A stretch of 64,000 nt of DNA, from positions 558,001-622,000 of the forward strand of contig CAWJFE010000001.1 in NCBI GenBank assembly GCA_963842125.1, in the 5' to 3' direction. Below, piece by piece: positions 20,099-28,123 of the stretch. The notes under the pieces were generated by a model, which had not been told where the DNA came from, did not search any database, and saw only the letters and a program-made list of their open reading frames with translations. The DNA is from CAWCWK01 sp963842125 (GTDB lineage: Bacteria; Pseudomonadota; Alphaproteobacteria; Rhizobiales; CAWCWK01). Position 1 is the first letter of the stretch; each line of letters opens with the position of its first letter. The position numbers and the translations under genes are program-made.

Positions 20099-22219
20099 AT
20101 GGAACCGACACTCTGGATCATCATCGCATGCGGTGCGCTGTCGCTCGTCTACGGCGTCTGGGCCGTGCAATCGGTGCTGGCCGCCGATAGCGGTTCGGCC
20201 CGCATGCGCGAAATCGCCGGCGCCATCCAGGAAGGCGCGACCGCCTACCTGACGCGGCAATATACGACCATAGCGCTCGTCGGCGTCGTGATCTTCGCCA
20301 TCACCTGGCTCCTCCTCGGCCTCCTCGTCGCCATCGGCTTTCTGATCGGCGCCATCCTTTCGGGGCTCGCGGGCTTCATCGGCATGCTGGTCTCGGTGCG
20401 CGCCAATGTGCGCGTCACGCAGGCCTCGTCCCGCTCGCTCGGTGCCGGTCTCGAGGTCGCCTTCAAGTCGGGCGCGGTGACGGGCATGCTCGTCGCCGGG
20501 CTCGCCTTGCTGGGCGTCACGATCTACTTCCTCGTCCTGACGACTTGGCTGGAGTTCGAGCCGGGCGCGCGCACGGTCATCGACGCGCTCGTAGCCCTCG
20601 GCTTCGGCGCCTCCCTCATCTCGATCTTCGCCCGTCTCGGCGGCGGCATCTTCACCAAGGGTGCCGATGTCGGCGGCGATCTCGTCGGCAAGGTCGAGGC
20701 CGGCATCCCGGAAGACGATCCGCGCAATCCCGCCACCATCGCCGACAACGTGGGCGACAATGTCGGCGACTGCGCCGGCATGGCGGCCGACCTCTTCGAG
20801 ACCTATGCCGTCACCGTCGTCGCGACGATGGTCCTCGCGTCCATCTATTTTGCCGGTACCGAGTTCCTGCTGCCGATGATGGTCTTCCCGCTCGCCATCG
20901 GCGGCGCCTGCGTCATCACCTCGATCATCGGCACGTTCTTCGTGAAGCTCGGCGCCAACTCCTCGATCATGGGCGCACTCTATAGAGGCTTCATCGTCAC
21001 GTCGGTGCTCTCGCTCATCGCGCTCGTGCCCGTCACCTACGTCATGCTCGGCTTCGACACCGAGTTCGTGACCTCGCGCGGCGTCGCCTTCAACGGTCTC
21101 GACCTCTTCGGCTGCGGCGTGATCGGCCTCGTCATCACCGGCCTCATCATCTGGGTGACCGAGTACTATACGGGCGTGAACTTCCGGCCCGTCAAGTCGA
21201 TCGCGGCCGCCTCCGAGACCGGCCACGGCACCAACGTCATCCAGGGCCTTGCCATCTCGATGGAGGCAACGGCGCTGCCCGCCCTCATCATCATCGCGGG
21301 CATCCTGGGCACCTACGCGCTGGCCGGCCTCTTCGGCATCGCGATCGCCGTCACCACGATGCTGGCACTGGCCGGCATGGTCGTCGCCCTCGACGCCTTC
21401 GGTCCCGTCACCGACAATGCGGGCGGCATCGCCGAAATGGCCGACCTGCCCTCCGAGGTGCGTGACACGACCGATGCGCTCGACGCCGTCGGCAACACGA
21501 CGAAGGCCGTCACCAAGGGCTACGCCATCGGCTCGGCGGGTCTGGGCGCGCTCGTCCTCTTCGCGGCCTATACGGAGGATCTGCGCTTCTTCGCCGAGAT
21601 CGCGGAGCCGGGCAGCTATTTCGACGGCGTCGTCGCCGACTTCTCGCTGTCGAGCCCCTACGTCGTCGTCGGTCTCCTCTTCGGCGGTCTGCTGCCTTAC
21701 CTCTTCGCCTCGATGGGCATGACGGCCGTCGGCCGCGCCGCCGGATCGATCGTCGAGGAGGTGCGCCGGCAGTTCCGCGAGAAGCCCGGCATCATGGAAG
21801 GGCGCGACCGGCCGGACTACAAGGCCGCCGTCGACCTTCTCACCAAGGCCGCGATCAAGGAGATGATCGTGCCCTCGCTCCTGCCCGTCCTCTCGCCGAT
21901 CGTCCTCTACTTCGCGATCCTGGCGATCTCGGACAAGTCGGCCGCCTTCTCCGCCGTCGGCGCGATGCTCCTCGGCGTCATCGTCACCGGCCTCTTCGTC
22001 GCGCTCTCCATGACCGCCGGCGGCGGCGCCTGGGACAATGCGAAGAAATACATCGAGGACGGGCATCATGGCGGCAAGGGCTCGGAAGCCCACAAGGCCG
22101 CCGTGACCGGCGACACGGTGGGCGATCCTTACAAGGACACCGCCGGCCCGGCCGTGAACCCGATGATCAAGATCACCAACATCGTCGCGCTGCTGCTGCT
22201 CGCGGTGCTCGGGCACTAG
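20099..22219 (+). CDS. hppA: Membrane-bound proton-translocating pyrophosphatase, K+-independent type
   Basis: A 706-residue multi-spanning H+-PPase, which couples pyrophosphate hydrolysis to proton pumping. The substrate-binding acidic stretch is GADVGGDLVGKVEAGIPEDD (188-207), followed by NVGDNVGD. The sequence GNTTKAVTKG (465-474) has Lys at 469 and Thr at 472; established work links this Lys to K+ independence, while K+-dependent enzymes have Ala there. Many transmembrane helices are evident. ATG at 20099 was chosen because the first helix starts directly after it. A strong hairpin terminator follows. Confidence 0.97.
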   Translation: MEPTLWIIIACGALSLVYGVWAVQSVLAADSGSARMREIAGAIQEGATAYLTRQYTTIALVGVVIFAITWLLLGLLVAIGFLIGAILSGLAGFIGMLVSVRANVRVTQASSRSLGAGLEVAFKSGAVTGMLVAGLALLGVTIYFLVLTTWLEFEPGARTVIDALVALGFGASLISIFARLGGGIFTKGADVGGDLVGKVEAGIPEDDPRNPATIADNVGDNVGDCAGMAADLFETYAVTVVATMVLASIYFAGTEFLLPMMVFPLAIGGACVITSIIGTFFVKLGANSSIMGALYRGFIVTSVLSLIALVPVTYVMLGFDTEFVTSRGVAFNGLDLFGCGVIGLVITGLIIWVTEYYTGVNFRPVKSIAAASETGHGTNVIQGLAISMEATALPALIIIAGILGTYALAGLFGIAIAVTTMLALAGMVVALDAFGPVTDNAGGIAEMADLPSEVRDTTDALDAVGNTTKAVTKGYAIGSAGLGALVLFAAYTEDLRFFAEIAEPGSYFDGVVADFSLSSPYVVVGLLFGGLLPYLFASMGMTAVGRAAGSIVEEVRRQFREKPGIMEGRDRPDYKAAVDLLTKAAIKEMIVPSLLPVLSPIVLYFAILAISDKSAAFSAVGAMLLGVIVTGLFVALSMTAGGGAWDNAKKYIEDGHHGGKGSEAHKAAVTGDTVGDPYKDTAGPAVNPMIKITNIVALLLLAVLGH

Positions 22220-22260
22220 GTCGACAAGCGGGCCCCAAGGGACCCGCGCGAGACAAAAAG

Positions 22261-22294
22261 AAGGGGCGCCCGGTCGAGCCGGAGCGCCCCTTTT
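22261..22294 (+). terminator. Rho-independent terminator after hppA, probably bidirectional
   Basis: A GC-rich stem (GGGGCGC at 22263-22269 with GCGCCCC at 22284-22290) is followed by TTTT and preceded by AAAAAGAA. The A-tract on the left gives a T-tract for the minus strand, so it can also end the convergent bamE transcript. Confidence 0.85.
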
Positions 22295-22324
22295 GCCGTC
22301 GAGCCAACCTTGGCCGGAAACGCT

Positions 22325-22765
22325 CTACCCGAACGGGCGGGCGGCGACGCCGGAGATGAGCTGCGAGATGAACGAGAGCTCCTTGCCCGTCGTCGGCGTC
22401 TTGCGGTCGGAGAAGTTGAAGACCTTGCCGTCCTTCAGCCCATAATTGGAGACGTCGGTCACGGTCTCGTTGGTGTCGAAGGCGACGGCCACGACCTGCT
22501 GCTGCGTGATGCGCGGGTTCATGAACTTGACCGGCCGCTCCATCTGCTGGGCGACGTAGTAATAGACCTCGCGCCCGCCATCGAACGTGTTGCGCACCGA
22601 GGGGCTACCGAGCGCGAGCAGCACCTGCTCCTTTGTGGCCCCGCTCGGGATCTGCTCGAGCTGCGCCTCCTGGAGGAGGAAGCCGTGGTGGATCGTCTCG
22701 CCCGCGCAGCCGGTCAGGCCGAGCACGGCAAGGAGCGGGAGGGCGAGGAGGGAGCGATGCGTCAT
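22325..22765 (-). CDS. bamE: Outer-membrane assembly lipoprotein BamE (SmpA/OmlA)
   Basis: A 146-residue lipoprotein with signal and lipobox LLAVLGLTGC. The BamE fold is indicated by the N-terminal region with IPSGATKEQVLLALGSPS and VYYYVAQQMERPVKF, then VVAVAFDTNETVTDVSNYGL. It is a subunit of the BAM complex that inserts beta-barrel proteins in the outer membrane. The gene is divergent from the cytochrome chaperone gene, the normal alphaproteobacterial arrangement. Confidence 0.93.
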   Translation of the reverse strand: MTHRSLLALPLLAVLGLTGCAGETIHHGFLLQEAQLEQIPSGATKEQVLLALGSPSVRNTFDGGREVYYYVAQQMERPVKFMNPRITQQQVVAVAFDTNETVTDVSNYGLKDGKVFNFSDRKTPTTGKELSFISQLISGVAARPFG

Positions 22766-22974
22766 GGTCGTCGGTCCGTCGTGATTCGTCGGGAGGTCGG
22801 AGCCGCTCGCGCGGAGCCTGTCCCGTCTGGCCATGACGCAGCATTGCGGCCATGCTGGGACGGAGACGGCATGAGGGAGGCACCCGATCCTACGGGCCGC
22901 CCCCTGTTCCTGCGGCATGGCCGGACATATCTCACCTGTCGAGCGAGCCGACCGATCCCGAACCCCTAAGAGCC

Positions 22975-23607
22975 ATGCCCGTGCGCCTCATCCCGCAGAC
23001 CCTGATCCCCAAATTCCTGCGCCCCTCCGTGCCGCGCCAGGCCGTCTCGCTCTACGAGGCGCTGCTCTTGCGCGCGCGCGAACCGGTCTACTACGCCGAC
23101 TGGGGCGTGCCCGATACGATGGACGGGCGGCTCGAGATCCTCGAGGTCCACTTGGCCGCGCTCTTTCGCCGGCTGAAGCCCATCGCGCCGCACGGGTCCG
23201 ATCTCTGGCGCGATACGCTCGACTACGCGATGTCGGAGATCGAGCGGGCCATGCGCGAGGTCGGCGTCGGCGACGTGACGGTGCCGAAGAAGATGCGCCG
23301 CGTGGCCGAATCGTTCTACGGCCGCGCCCAGGCCTATGGCGCTGCCCTCGACGCCGGCAACCGGGCGATACTGGCCGAAGCGCTGGCTCGCAACGTCTAC
23401 CCGGACGATTCGGCGACCGATACGCGGACGATGACGCCCCCGGACGGGGTGCTCGCACTGACCGACGACCTCATTGCGCTGGACGCGGCACTCGCGACAA
23501 CGCGGGATGCCGATCTCATGGCCGGCCAGCTGACGCTGCCGCCGCCCCGCACCGCTCCGGACATGCCAGCCGCCGACACCCTTCACGCCGAGGCCCCCTG
23601 TGTCTGA
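22975..23607 (+). CDS. Ubiquinol-cytochrome c chaperone family protein (CBP3/UQCC1-like)
   Basis: A 210-residue protein matching the Cbp3 family, which helps cytochrome b synthesis and bc1 complex assembly. Recognisable parts are SLYEALLLRAREPVYYADWGVPDT, HLAALFRRL and VPKKMRRVAESFYGRAQAY. The C-terminal 50 residues are variable. The stop overlaps the GTG of the DUF177 gene, so the two are translated together. This pair upstream of plsX is conserved in alphaproteobacteria. Confidence 0.88.
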   Translation: MPVRLIPQTLIPKFLRPSVPRQAVSLYEALLLRAREPVYYADWGVPDTMDGRLEILEVHLAALFRRLKPIAPHGSDLWRDTLDYAMSEIERAMREVGVGDVTVPKKMRRVAESFYGRAQAYGAALDAGNRAILAEALARNVYPDDSATDTRTMTPPDGVLALTDDLIALDAALATTRDADLMAGQLTLPPPRTAPDMPAADTLHAEAPCV

Positions 23608-24169
23608 ACCGATGAAGCCAGAAACGAGCGACCCCGCGGCGAGCCGCCGGCCGATGCATCCGGCGCCCACCGTCACCCGCACCGGCCTGCCGCCCGGGGG
23701 CCGCGTGTTCGCGCTCGCGGCCGATACCGAACACCGGGCGCGGCTGCGCAAGGAGCTTCGCCTCACGGGGCTCGACCGATTCGAGGCCGATCTGACGGCC
23801 GAGCGCGCGCCGGCCGACGGCATCCGCGTGCGGGGCCGGATCGCGGCCGATCTCGTTCAGGCCTGCGTCCTCACGCTGGTCGATCTCCCGGCCTCGATCC
23901 GCGAGGCGATCGACGTGACCTATTCGCCCCATGCGAGCGAACGGATGGAGGATGGCGAGATCGTCATCGATCCCGCCCTCGAGGGGCCGGAGCCGATGGA
24001 GGGCGATACGCTCGACCTGGCCGAGATCGCGCGCGAGCATCTCGTCCTCGCGCTCGACCCCTATCCCAAGGCACCGGGCGCCGAGCTCGACGCCGACCTC
24101 GCGACCGACGCCGAGACCTCGCCCTTCGCCGTGCTGAAGCGTCTGCAGGATGGCGCGAGCGACGCCTGA
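23600..24169 (+). CDS. DUF177 (YceD family) protein
   Basis: A 189-residue YceD/DUF177 protein, a family linked to 23S rRNA accumulation and found next to rpmF-plsX-fabH in many bacteria. Evidence is the core RIAADLVQACVLTLVDLPA with the family's single Cys region, and the acidic DGEIVIDPALEG and LDLAEIAREHLVLALDPYP. The rpmF gene usual in gammaproteobacteria is absent here. The start is GTG at 23600, overlapping the previous stop; ATG at 23612 is possible. Confidence 0.85.
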   Translation: MSEPMKPETSDPAASRRPMHPAPTVTRTGLPPGGRVFALAADTEHRARLRKELRLTGLDRFEADLTAERAPADGIRVRGRIAADLVQACVLTLVDLPASIREAIDVTYSPHASERMEDGEIVIDPALEGPEPMEGDTLDLAEIAREHLVLALDPYPKAPGAELDADLATDAETSPFAVLKRLQDGASDA

Positions 24170-24435
24170 CGCGCGTCGTGCTCCACGGACGGCCGGGTGC
24201 CCCGCCATCGATCCTCACATCCAATCCTCACATCCGATCCTCACATCGCAGTGTTGCAATGGATGGCAAAACCGTTGGCCCTGGCGCCGCAATCTCCCTA
24301 TGGTCCCGCCGCACGAGGCCGATCCGCCCATTCCACGGCGATCGCCTCCGCCCCGCAACAACCGCTACGGCCCTGCATGAACCGCCCGAACCCGATCCCG
24401 CCGACCGCGCGTCCCTCGGCCGGGAGGCCCCGCCG

Positions 24436-25497
24436 ATGAGCGATACGATCACCATCGCGCTCGATGCGATGGGCGGCGATGTCGGGCCGGCCGTCGTCGT
24501 GCCGGGCGCGGCGCGGGCACTCCAGGACCACCCGGACTGCGCCTTCGCCTTCTTCGGCGACGAGGCCCGCATCCGGGCCGAGATGGCCGCGCACCCCGCG
24601 CTCGCCAACTCGGAGGTCCACCACACCGACATCGCCGTCTCGATGGACGAGAAGCCGAGCCAGGCGCTGCGGCGCGGCCGCAAGGTCTCCTCGATGTGGC
24701 TGGCGCTCGACGCGGTCAAGCAGCGCCGCGCGCACGCCGCCGTCTCGGCCGGCAATACGGGCGCGCTCATGGCCATGTCGCGGCTCTGCGTGAAGATGGT
24801 GCCCGGCATCGAGCGCCCCGCCATCGCCGCCGTCTGGCCGACGCTGCGGGGTCGCTCGATCGTCCTCGACGTCGGCGCGACCATCGGCGCGGAGGCGGGC
24901 CAGCTTGTCGACAATGCCGTCATGGGCGCCGCGATGGCGCGCGCGCTCTTTGCCAAGGACCGCCCCACCGTCGGTCTCCTCAATATCGGCGTCGAGGAGG
25001 TCAAGGGCCTCGACGGCGTGCGCGAGGCCGGAGAGCGGCTGCGCGAGACCGTCCTCCCTGGCTTCGACTATCACGGCTTCGTCGAGGGCGACGACCTCGG
25101 CAAGGGCACGGTCGATGTGGTCGTGACGGAAGGTTTCTCCGGCAATATCGCGCTGAAGACCGCCGAGGGCACCGCGCGCCAGATCGCGGAGTATCTGCGC
25201 CTCGCCATGAGCCGCACGCTGCGCTCCAAGATCGGCTACCTCCTCGCCAAGGACGCCTTCGACGAGTTGCGCGACCGGATGGACCCGCGCAAGGTCAATG
25301 GCGGCGTCTTCCTCGGGCTGGACGGCATCGTCATCAAGAGCCATGGCGGAACGGACGCCGAGGGTTTCGCGGCCGCCGTCACCAATGCCTATAACGTCGC
25401 CCGCTTTGGGCTCGTCGACCGGATCACCGCCGACCTGACGCAGCTGCGGCCTAGTGACGATCAGCCAGACGACGCACGCGAGGAGGATGCGGCATGA
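24436..25497 (+). CDS. plsX: Phosphate acyltransferase PlsX
   Basis: A 353-residue PlsX, which converts acyl-ACP to acyl-phosphate for phospholipid synthesis. Motifs are IALDAMGGDVGP at the N-terminus, SAGNTGALMAMS, VDVVVTEGFSGNIALKTAEG and the C-terminal GGVFLGLDGIVIKSHG. ATG at 24436 has GGGAGG nine bases upstream. The stop overlaps the fabH start by four bases (ATGA). Confidence 0.97.
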   Translation: MSDTITIALDAMGGDVGPAVVVPGAARALQDHPDCAFAFFGDEARIRAEMAAHPALANSEVHHTDIAVSMDEKPSQALRRGRKVSSMWLALDAVKQRRAHAAVSAGNTGALMAMSRLCVKMVPGIERPAIAAVWPTLRGRSIVLDVGATIGAEAGQLVDNAVMGAAMARALFAKDRPTVGLLNIGVEEVKGLDGVREAGERLRETVLPGFDYHGFVEGDDLGKGTVDVVVTEGFSGNIALKTAEGTARQIAEYLRLAMSRTLRSKIGYLLAKDAFDELRDRMDPRKVNGGVFLGLDGIVIKSHGGTDAEGFAAAVTNAYNVARFGLVDRITADLTQLRPSDDQPDDAREEDAA

Positions 25498-26495
25498 CCA
25501 AGGCAGTACCGCATTCCGCCGGTCTCAGGCGCTCCGTCGTCGTCGGCACCGGCAGCTACCTGCCCGCGCGCACCGTCACCAATGACGACATGGCCAAGAT
25601 CGTCGAGACGTCGCACGAATGGATCGTCCAGCGCACCGGCATCGAGGCGCGCCATTTCGCGGCCGAAGGCGAGACCACCTCCGCCCTCGCGCTCCACGCC
25701 GCCCGCGCGGCGCTCGATGATGCCGGCCTGACGGCGGGCGATATCGACCTCATCGTCCTCGCCACCGCCACGCCCGACTACACCTTTCCCGCCACCGCGA
25801 CCGTCGTGCAGGAGGGGCTCGGCATCACGCGCGGCGCCGCCTTCGACGTCGGAGCGGTCTGTTCGGGCTTCGTCTTCGCGCTGGCCACGGCCGACAACGC
25901 GCTCCGGCTCGGCCAGTTCGAGCGCGCGCTCGTCATCGGCGCGGAGACGTTCAGTCGCATTCTCGATTTCGAGGACCGCACGACCTGCGTCCTCTTCGGC
26001 GACGGTGCGGGCGCGGTCGTGCTGGAGGGCCGCGAGGTGGGGGTGGAGGGCGATGCGCGCGGCATCCTCACCACGCACCTGCGTTCCGACGGGCGCCACC
26101 GCGACAAGCTCTATGTCGATGGCGGCGTCTCGCGCACGCAAACGGCGGGCGTGCTCAAGATGGAGGGCCGCGAGGTCTTCAAGCACGCCGTCGGAATGAT
26201 TACCGACGTCATCGAGGATGCCTTCGCCGCCACCGGCGAGACGGCCTCGACCATCGACTGGTTCGTGCCGCACCAGGCCAACAAGCGCATCATCGACGCC
26301 TCGGCGAAGAAGCTGGGCATCGCGCCCGGCAAGGTCGTCACGACCGTGCAGGGTCATGGCAACACGTCGGCCGCCTCCATCCCCCTCGCGCTCGACGCGG
26401 CGCGCCGGGACGGGCGGATCGAGACGGGCGACCTCGTTCTTCTGGAAGCGATGGGCGGCGGCTTCACCTGGGGGTCGGCACTGCTGCGCTGGTAG
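25494..26495 (+). CDS. fabH: 3-oxoacyl-ACP synthase III FabH
   Basis: A 333-residue ketoacyl-ACP synthase III, the initiating condensing enzyme of fatty acid synthesis. The catalytic triad is visible as C123 (GAVCSGF), H260 (VPHQAN) and N290 (GHGNTSAAS). The N-terminal SYLPARTVTNDDM and HEWIVQRTGI are standard. Translation is coupled to plsX by the ATGA overlap. Confidence 0.97.
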   Translation: MTKAVPHSAGLRRSVVVGTGSYLPARTVTNDDMAKIVETSHEWIVQRTGIEARHFAAEGETTSALALHAARAALDDAGLTAGDIDLIVLATATPDYTFPATATVVQEGLGITRGAAFDVGAVCSGFVFALATADNALRLGQFERALVIGAETFSRILDFEDRTTCVLFGDGAGAVVLEGREVGVEGDARGILTTHLRSDGRHRDKLYVDGGVSRTQTAGVLKMEGREVFKHAVGMITDVIEDAFAATGETASTIDWFVPHQANKRIIDASAKKLGIAPGKVVTTVQGHGNTSAASIPLALDAARRDGRIETGDLVLLEAMGGGFTWGSALLRW

Positions 26496-26534
26496 GCGAC
26501 CATCCGCACCTTATGACTAAAATCCCCCAATTGA

Positions 26535-26552
26535 CCCTTCAGGGGTGAAGGG
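26535..26552. promoter_or_regulatory. Dyad CCCTTCA-GGGG-TGAAGGG upstream of ihfA
   Basis: A perfect 7-bp inverted repeat with a 4-base spacer lies 70 bases before the ihfA start. It overlaps TTGACC (26531-26536), which could be a -35 element, so a repressor bound here would block that promoter. The regulator is unknown. Confidence 0.45.
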
Positions 26553-26621
26553 CATAGCGTCCGCAGGGATGGCTTTTGGGGGGCCTTCACGCTTTCAGAG
26601 CGCGGGACAGGTAATAGCAGT

Positions 26622-26921
26622 ATGAGTGGACGCACCGTGACGCGCGCCGATCTGGCCGAGACGCTCTATAGCCGTGTCGGCCTCAGCCGGGCCGAATCGG
26701 CGGGCCTCGTCGAGATGGTTCTCGCCGAGATCACCGAGAGCCTCGTCGCCGGCGAGGACGTCAAGCTCTCCTCCTTCGGCGCCTTCGAGGTGCGCGAGAA
26801 GGGGGAGCGGATCGGCCGCAATCCGAAGACCGGCGAGGAAGTGCCGATCACGCCGCGCCGCGTGATGGTCTTCCGGGCCAGCAACGTCCTGAAATCCCGC
26901 ATCGCCAATAGCGGCGCGTGA
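26622..26921 (+). CDS. ihfA: Integration host factor subunit alpha
   Basis: A 99-residue HU/IHF-fold DNA-bending protein. The IHF-alpha signature is TVTRADLAETLYSRVGLSR at the N-terminus and the arm GRNPKTGEEVPITPRRVMVF, followed by ASNVLKSRI. With IhfB it would bind specific DNA sites and organise promoters and replication. It follows fabH and precedes the MerR gene as usual in alphaproteobacteria. Confidence 0.95.
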   Translation: MSGRTVTRADLAETLYSRVGLSRAESAGLVEMVLAEITESLVAGEDVKLSSFGAFEVREKGERIGRNPKTGEEVPITPRRVMVFRASNVLKSRIANSGA

Positions 26922-26932
26922 GGCCGCGTTCG

Positions 26933-27751
26933 ATGAACGCCCCCGTCCATGCGCCGGAGGGGATCGACAGACCCGCCGACGCAGCCGCCGACACCAGCGC
27001 GAACCCCGACACCGAGCCGGGCACGCCGCATCGGGACACCCAGCTCGAGATCGCCTCGGACGAGGATGCGCCGAACCCCGACGCACCCAACCCCGACGCA
27101 CAGGCCGACGACGCCGTGCTGCGCAAGCCCACGGGCAAGGCGCCCGAAGCCTATCGCACCATCTCCGAAGTCGCCGACGCGCTCGACGTGCCGCAGCACG
27201 TGCTCCGGTTCTGGGAGACCAAGTTCACCCAGGTCAAACCGCTGAAGCGCGCGGGTGGGCGCCGCTACTACCGCCCCGACGACGTCGTCCTCCTCCAGGG
27301 CATCCGCCACCTCCTCTACGGCGAGGGGTACACGCTGCGGGGCGTTCAGCGCATCCTGCGCGAGAAGGGCGTCAGGAGCGTCAAGGCGATCGGCGGCACC
27401 GTGACCGGCGAGGCTATCGGTGACCCGCCGCCGAAGCACAAGGCGGTCCACGCCGCATCGTCCCCGGCCGGAACGTCAGGGGGCGAAGCCCCCGTAGGCG
27501 CGCCTGTGAGCGGCGAGGCGGCGACCGACGCGTCGAACGCACCGTCCGATACGCACACCGAACGGGCACCGCCCGGCAGCGGGGTCGTGTCCAGCGGAGC
27601 CGAGGAGCCGACGGCCGCCTCGGCAATCACGCCCCGGACGCCCAGTCTCTCGGCATCCGCAAGGGCCCGCCTCGAAGACGCGTTGCGCACGCTCGATCGG
27701 GCCGAATCGGTCCTCCTCGCGCAGGTCGGAGAGCCCGGCGAGGACGACTGA
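26933..27751 (+). CDS. MerR-family transcriptional regulator
   Basis: A 272-residue protein with one MerR helix-turn-helix domain in the first half (YRTISEVADALDVPQHVLRFW, then RAGGRRYYRPDDVVLLQGI and LLYGEGYTLRGVQRILREKG). Both flanks are low-complexity: an acidic Asp/Pro/Ala N-terminus and a long Ala/Ser/Pro-rich region before a short C-terminal helix. No metal-binding cysteines are evident. It always follows ihfA in this group but its targets are not known. GTG at 26918, overlapping the ihfA stop, is the alternative start. Confidence 0.88.
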   Translation: MNAPVHAPEGIDRPADAAADTSANPDTEPGTPHRDTQLEIASDEDAPNPDAPNPDAQADDAVLRKPTGKAPEAYRTISEVADALDVPQHVLRFWETKFTQVKPLKRAGGRRYYRPDDVVLLQGIRHLLYGEGYTLRGVQRILREKGVRSVKAIGGTVTGEAIGDPPPKHKAVHAASSPAGTSGGEAPVGAPVSGEAATDASNAPSDTHTERAPPGSGVVSSGAEEPTAASAITPRTPSLSASARARLEDALRTLDRAESVLLAQVGEPGEDD

Positions 27752-27773
27752 GAAACGGTGCGGACCGCGCCGG

Positions 27774-27789
27774 CGTGATGCGCATCACG
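27774..27789. promoter_or_regulatory. CRP/FNR-like palindrome CGTGATGCGCATCACG
   Basis: A perfect 16-bp palindrome of the form GTGA-N6-TCAC, the half-site layout bound by CRP/FNR-type regulators. It lies 22 bases after the merR stop and about 335 bases before ugd. It could equally be part of a transcript-end hairpin, though no T-run follows. Confidence 0.4.
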
Positions 27790-27862
27790 TCGGTGGGGAA
27801 CGGCAGGGAGCCGGTGTAGAACTTGCGCCTGCGAACGTTGGTTCGTCCCCCTCCCTCCCCTC

Positions 27863-28035
27863 CTCGTCCTCCTCGGGCACCGACCCGAGGATTCAGAGCG
27901 TCGACCGCGTCGCCTTGATCGCGGGCGAACCGCCACGTTTTCTCTGATCGGCCGAACGGTCTATTTGGGTTCTACCTATTGCGCCCTGAATTCTCGGGTC
28001 GGTGCCCGGGGATGACGGCAAGAGGTGGGGTCGCC
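27863..28035. repeat. Dispersed repeat with GGGCACCGACCC inverted ends, copy 1
   Basis: The left arm (27863-27894) and right arm (27988-28018) are inverted copies of a sequence of the form TCTCGGGCACCGACCCGAGA. About 93 bases lie between them. The same layout with related interior and the same trailing TCGCC occurs at 63703-63880, so this is a dispersed intergenic element. Confidence 0.8.
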
Positions 28036-28036
28036 A

Positions 28037-28110
28037 ACTAGCGCGCTTTGTTTTTTTCCCGCGGTTCCTTACGCTGCGGTGCTATCGCACCGCCGCTGGA
28101 ACGGCTCTAG
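28037..28110 (+). repeat. CTAG-bounded dispersed repeat, truncated copy
   Basis: It contains the segment with GCGGTTCCTTACG, the hairpin GCGGTGC-TATC-GCACCGC and the end GGAACGGCTCTAG shared with the copies at 29537-29644 (inverted) and 59571-59676. The other hairpin of the full copy is missing. It ends 14 bases before the ugd ATG and supplies part of that leader. Confidence 0.85.
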
Positions 28111-28123
28111 AGGGGACTCCGTG

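Larger units (their letters stand above)
27752..28123. other. Intergenic region filled by repeats between merR and ugd
   Basis: These 372 bases contain no gene I can support. In order they hold a 16-bp palindrome (27774-27789), a repeat element bounded by inverted GGGCACCGACCC arms (27863-28035), and a truncated copy of the CTAG-bounded repeat (28037-28110), which ends 14 bases before the ugd start codon. Confidence 0.75.

Noticed and set aside
19877..22216. Long antisense frame to hppA
   Set aside because: Composed of Asp/Glu/Arg/Gly runs produced by reading hydrophobic codons backwards; hppA is certain.
27863..28035. Insertion sequence
   Set aside because: Inverted ends are present but the interior is only about 95 bases with no transposase; treated as a non-coding dispersed repeat.
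27752..28123. tRNA or other RNA gene in the merR-ugd gap
   Set aside because: No acceptor stem/CCA or T-loop pattern; the sequence is explained by two repeat elements and a palindrome.
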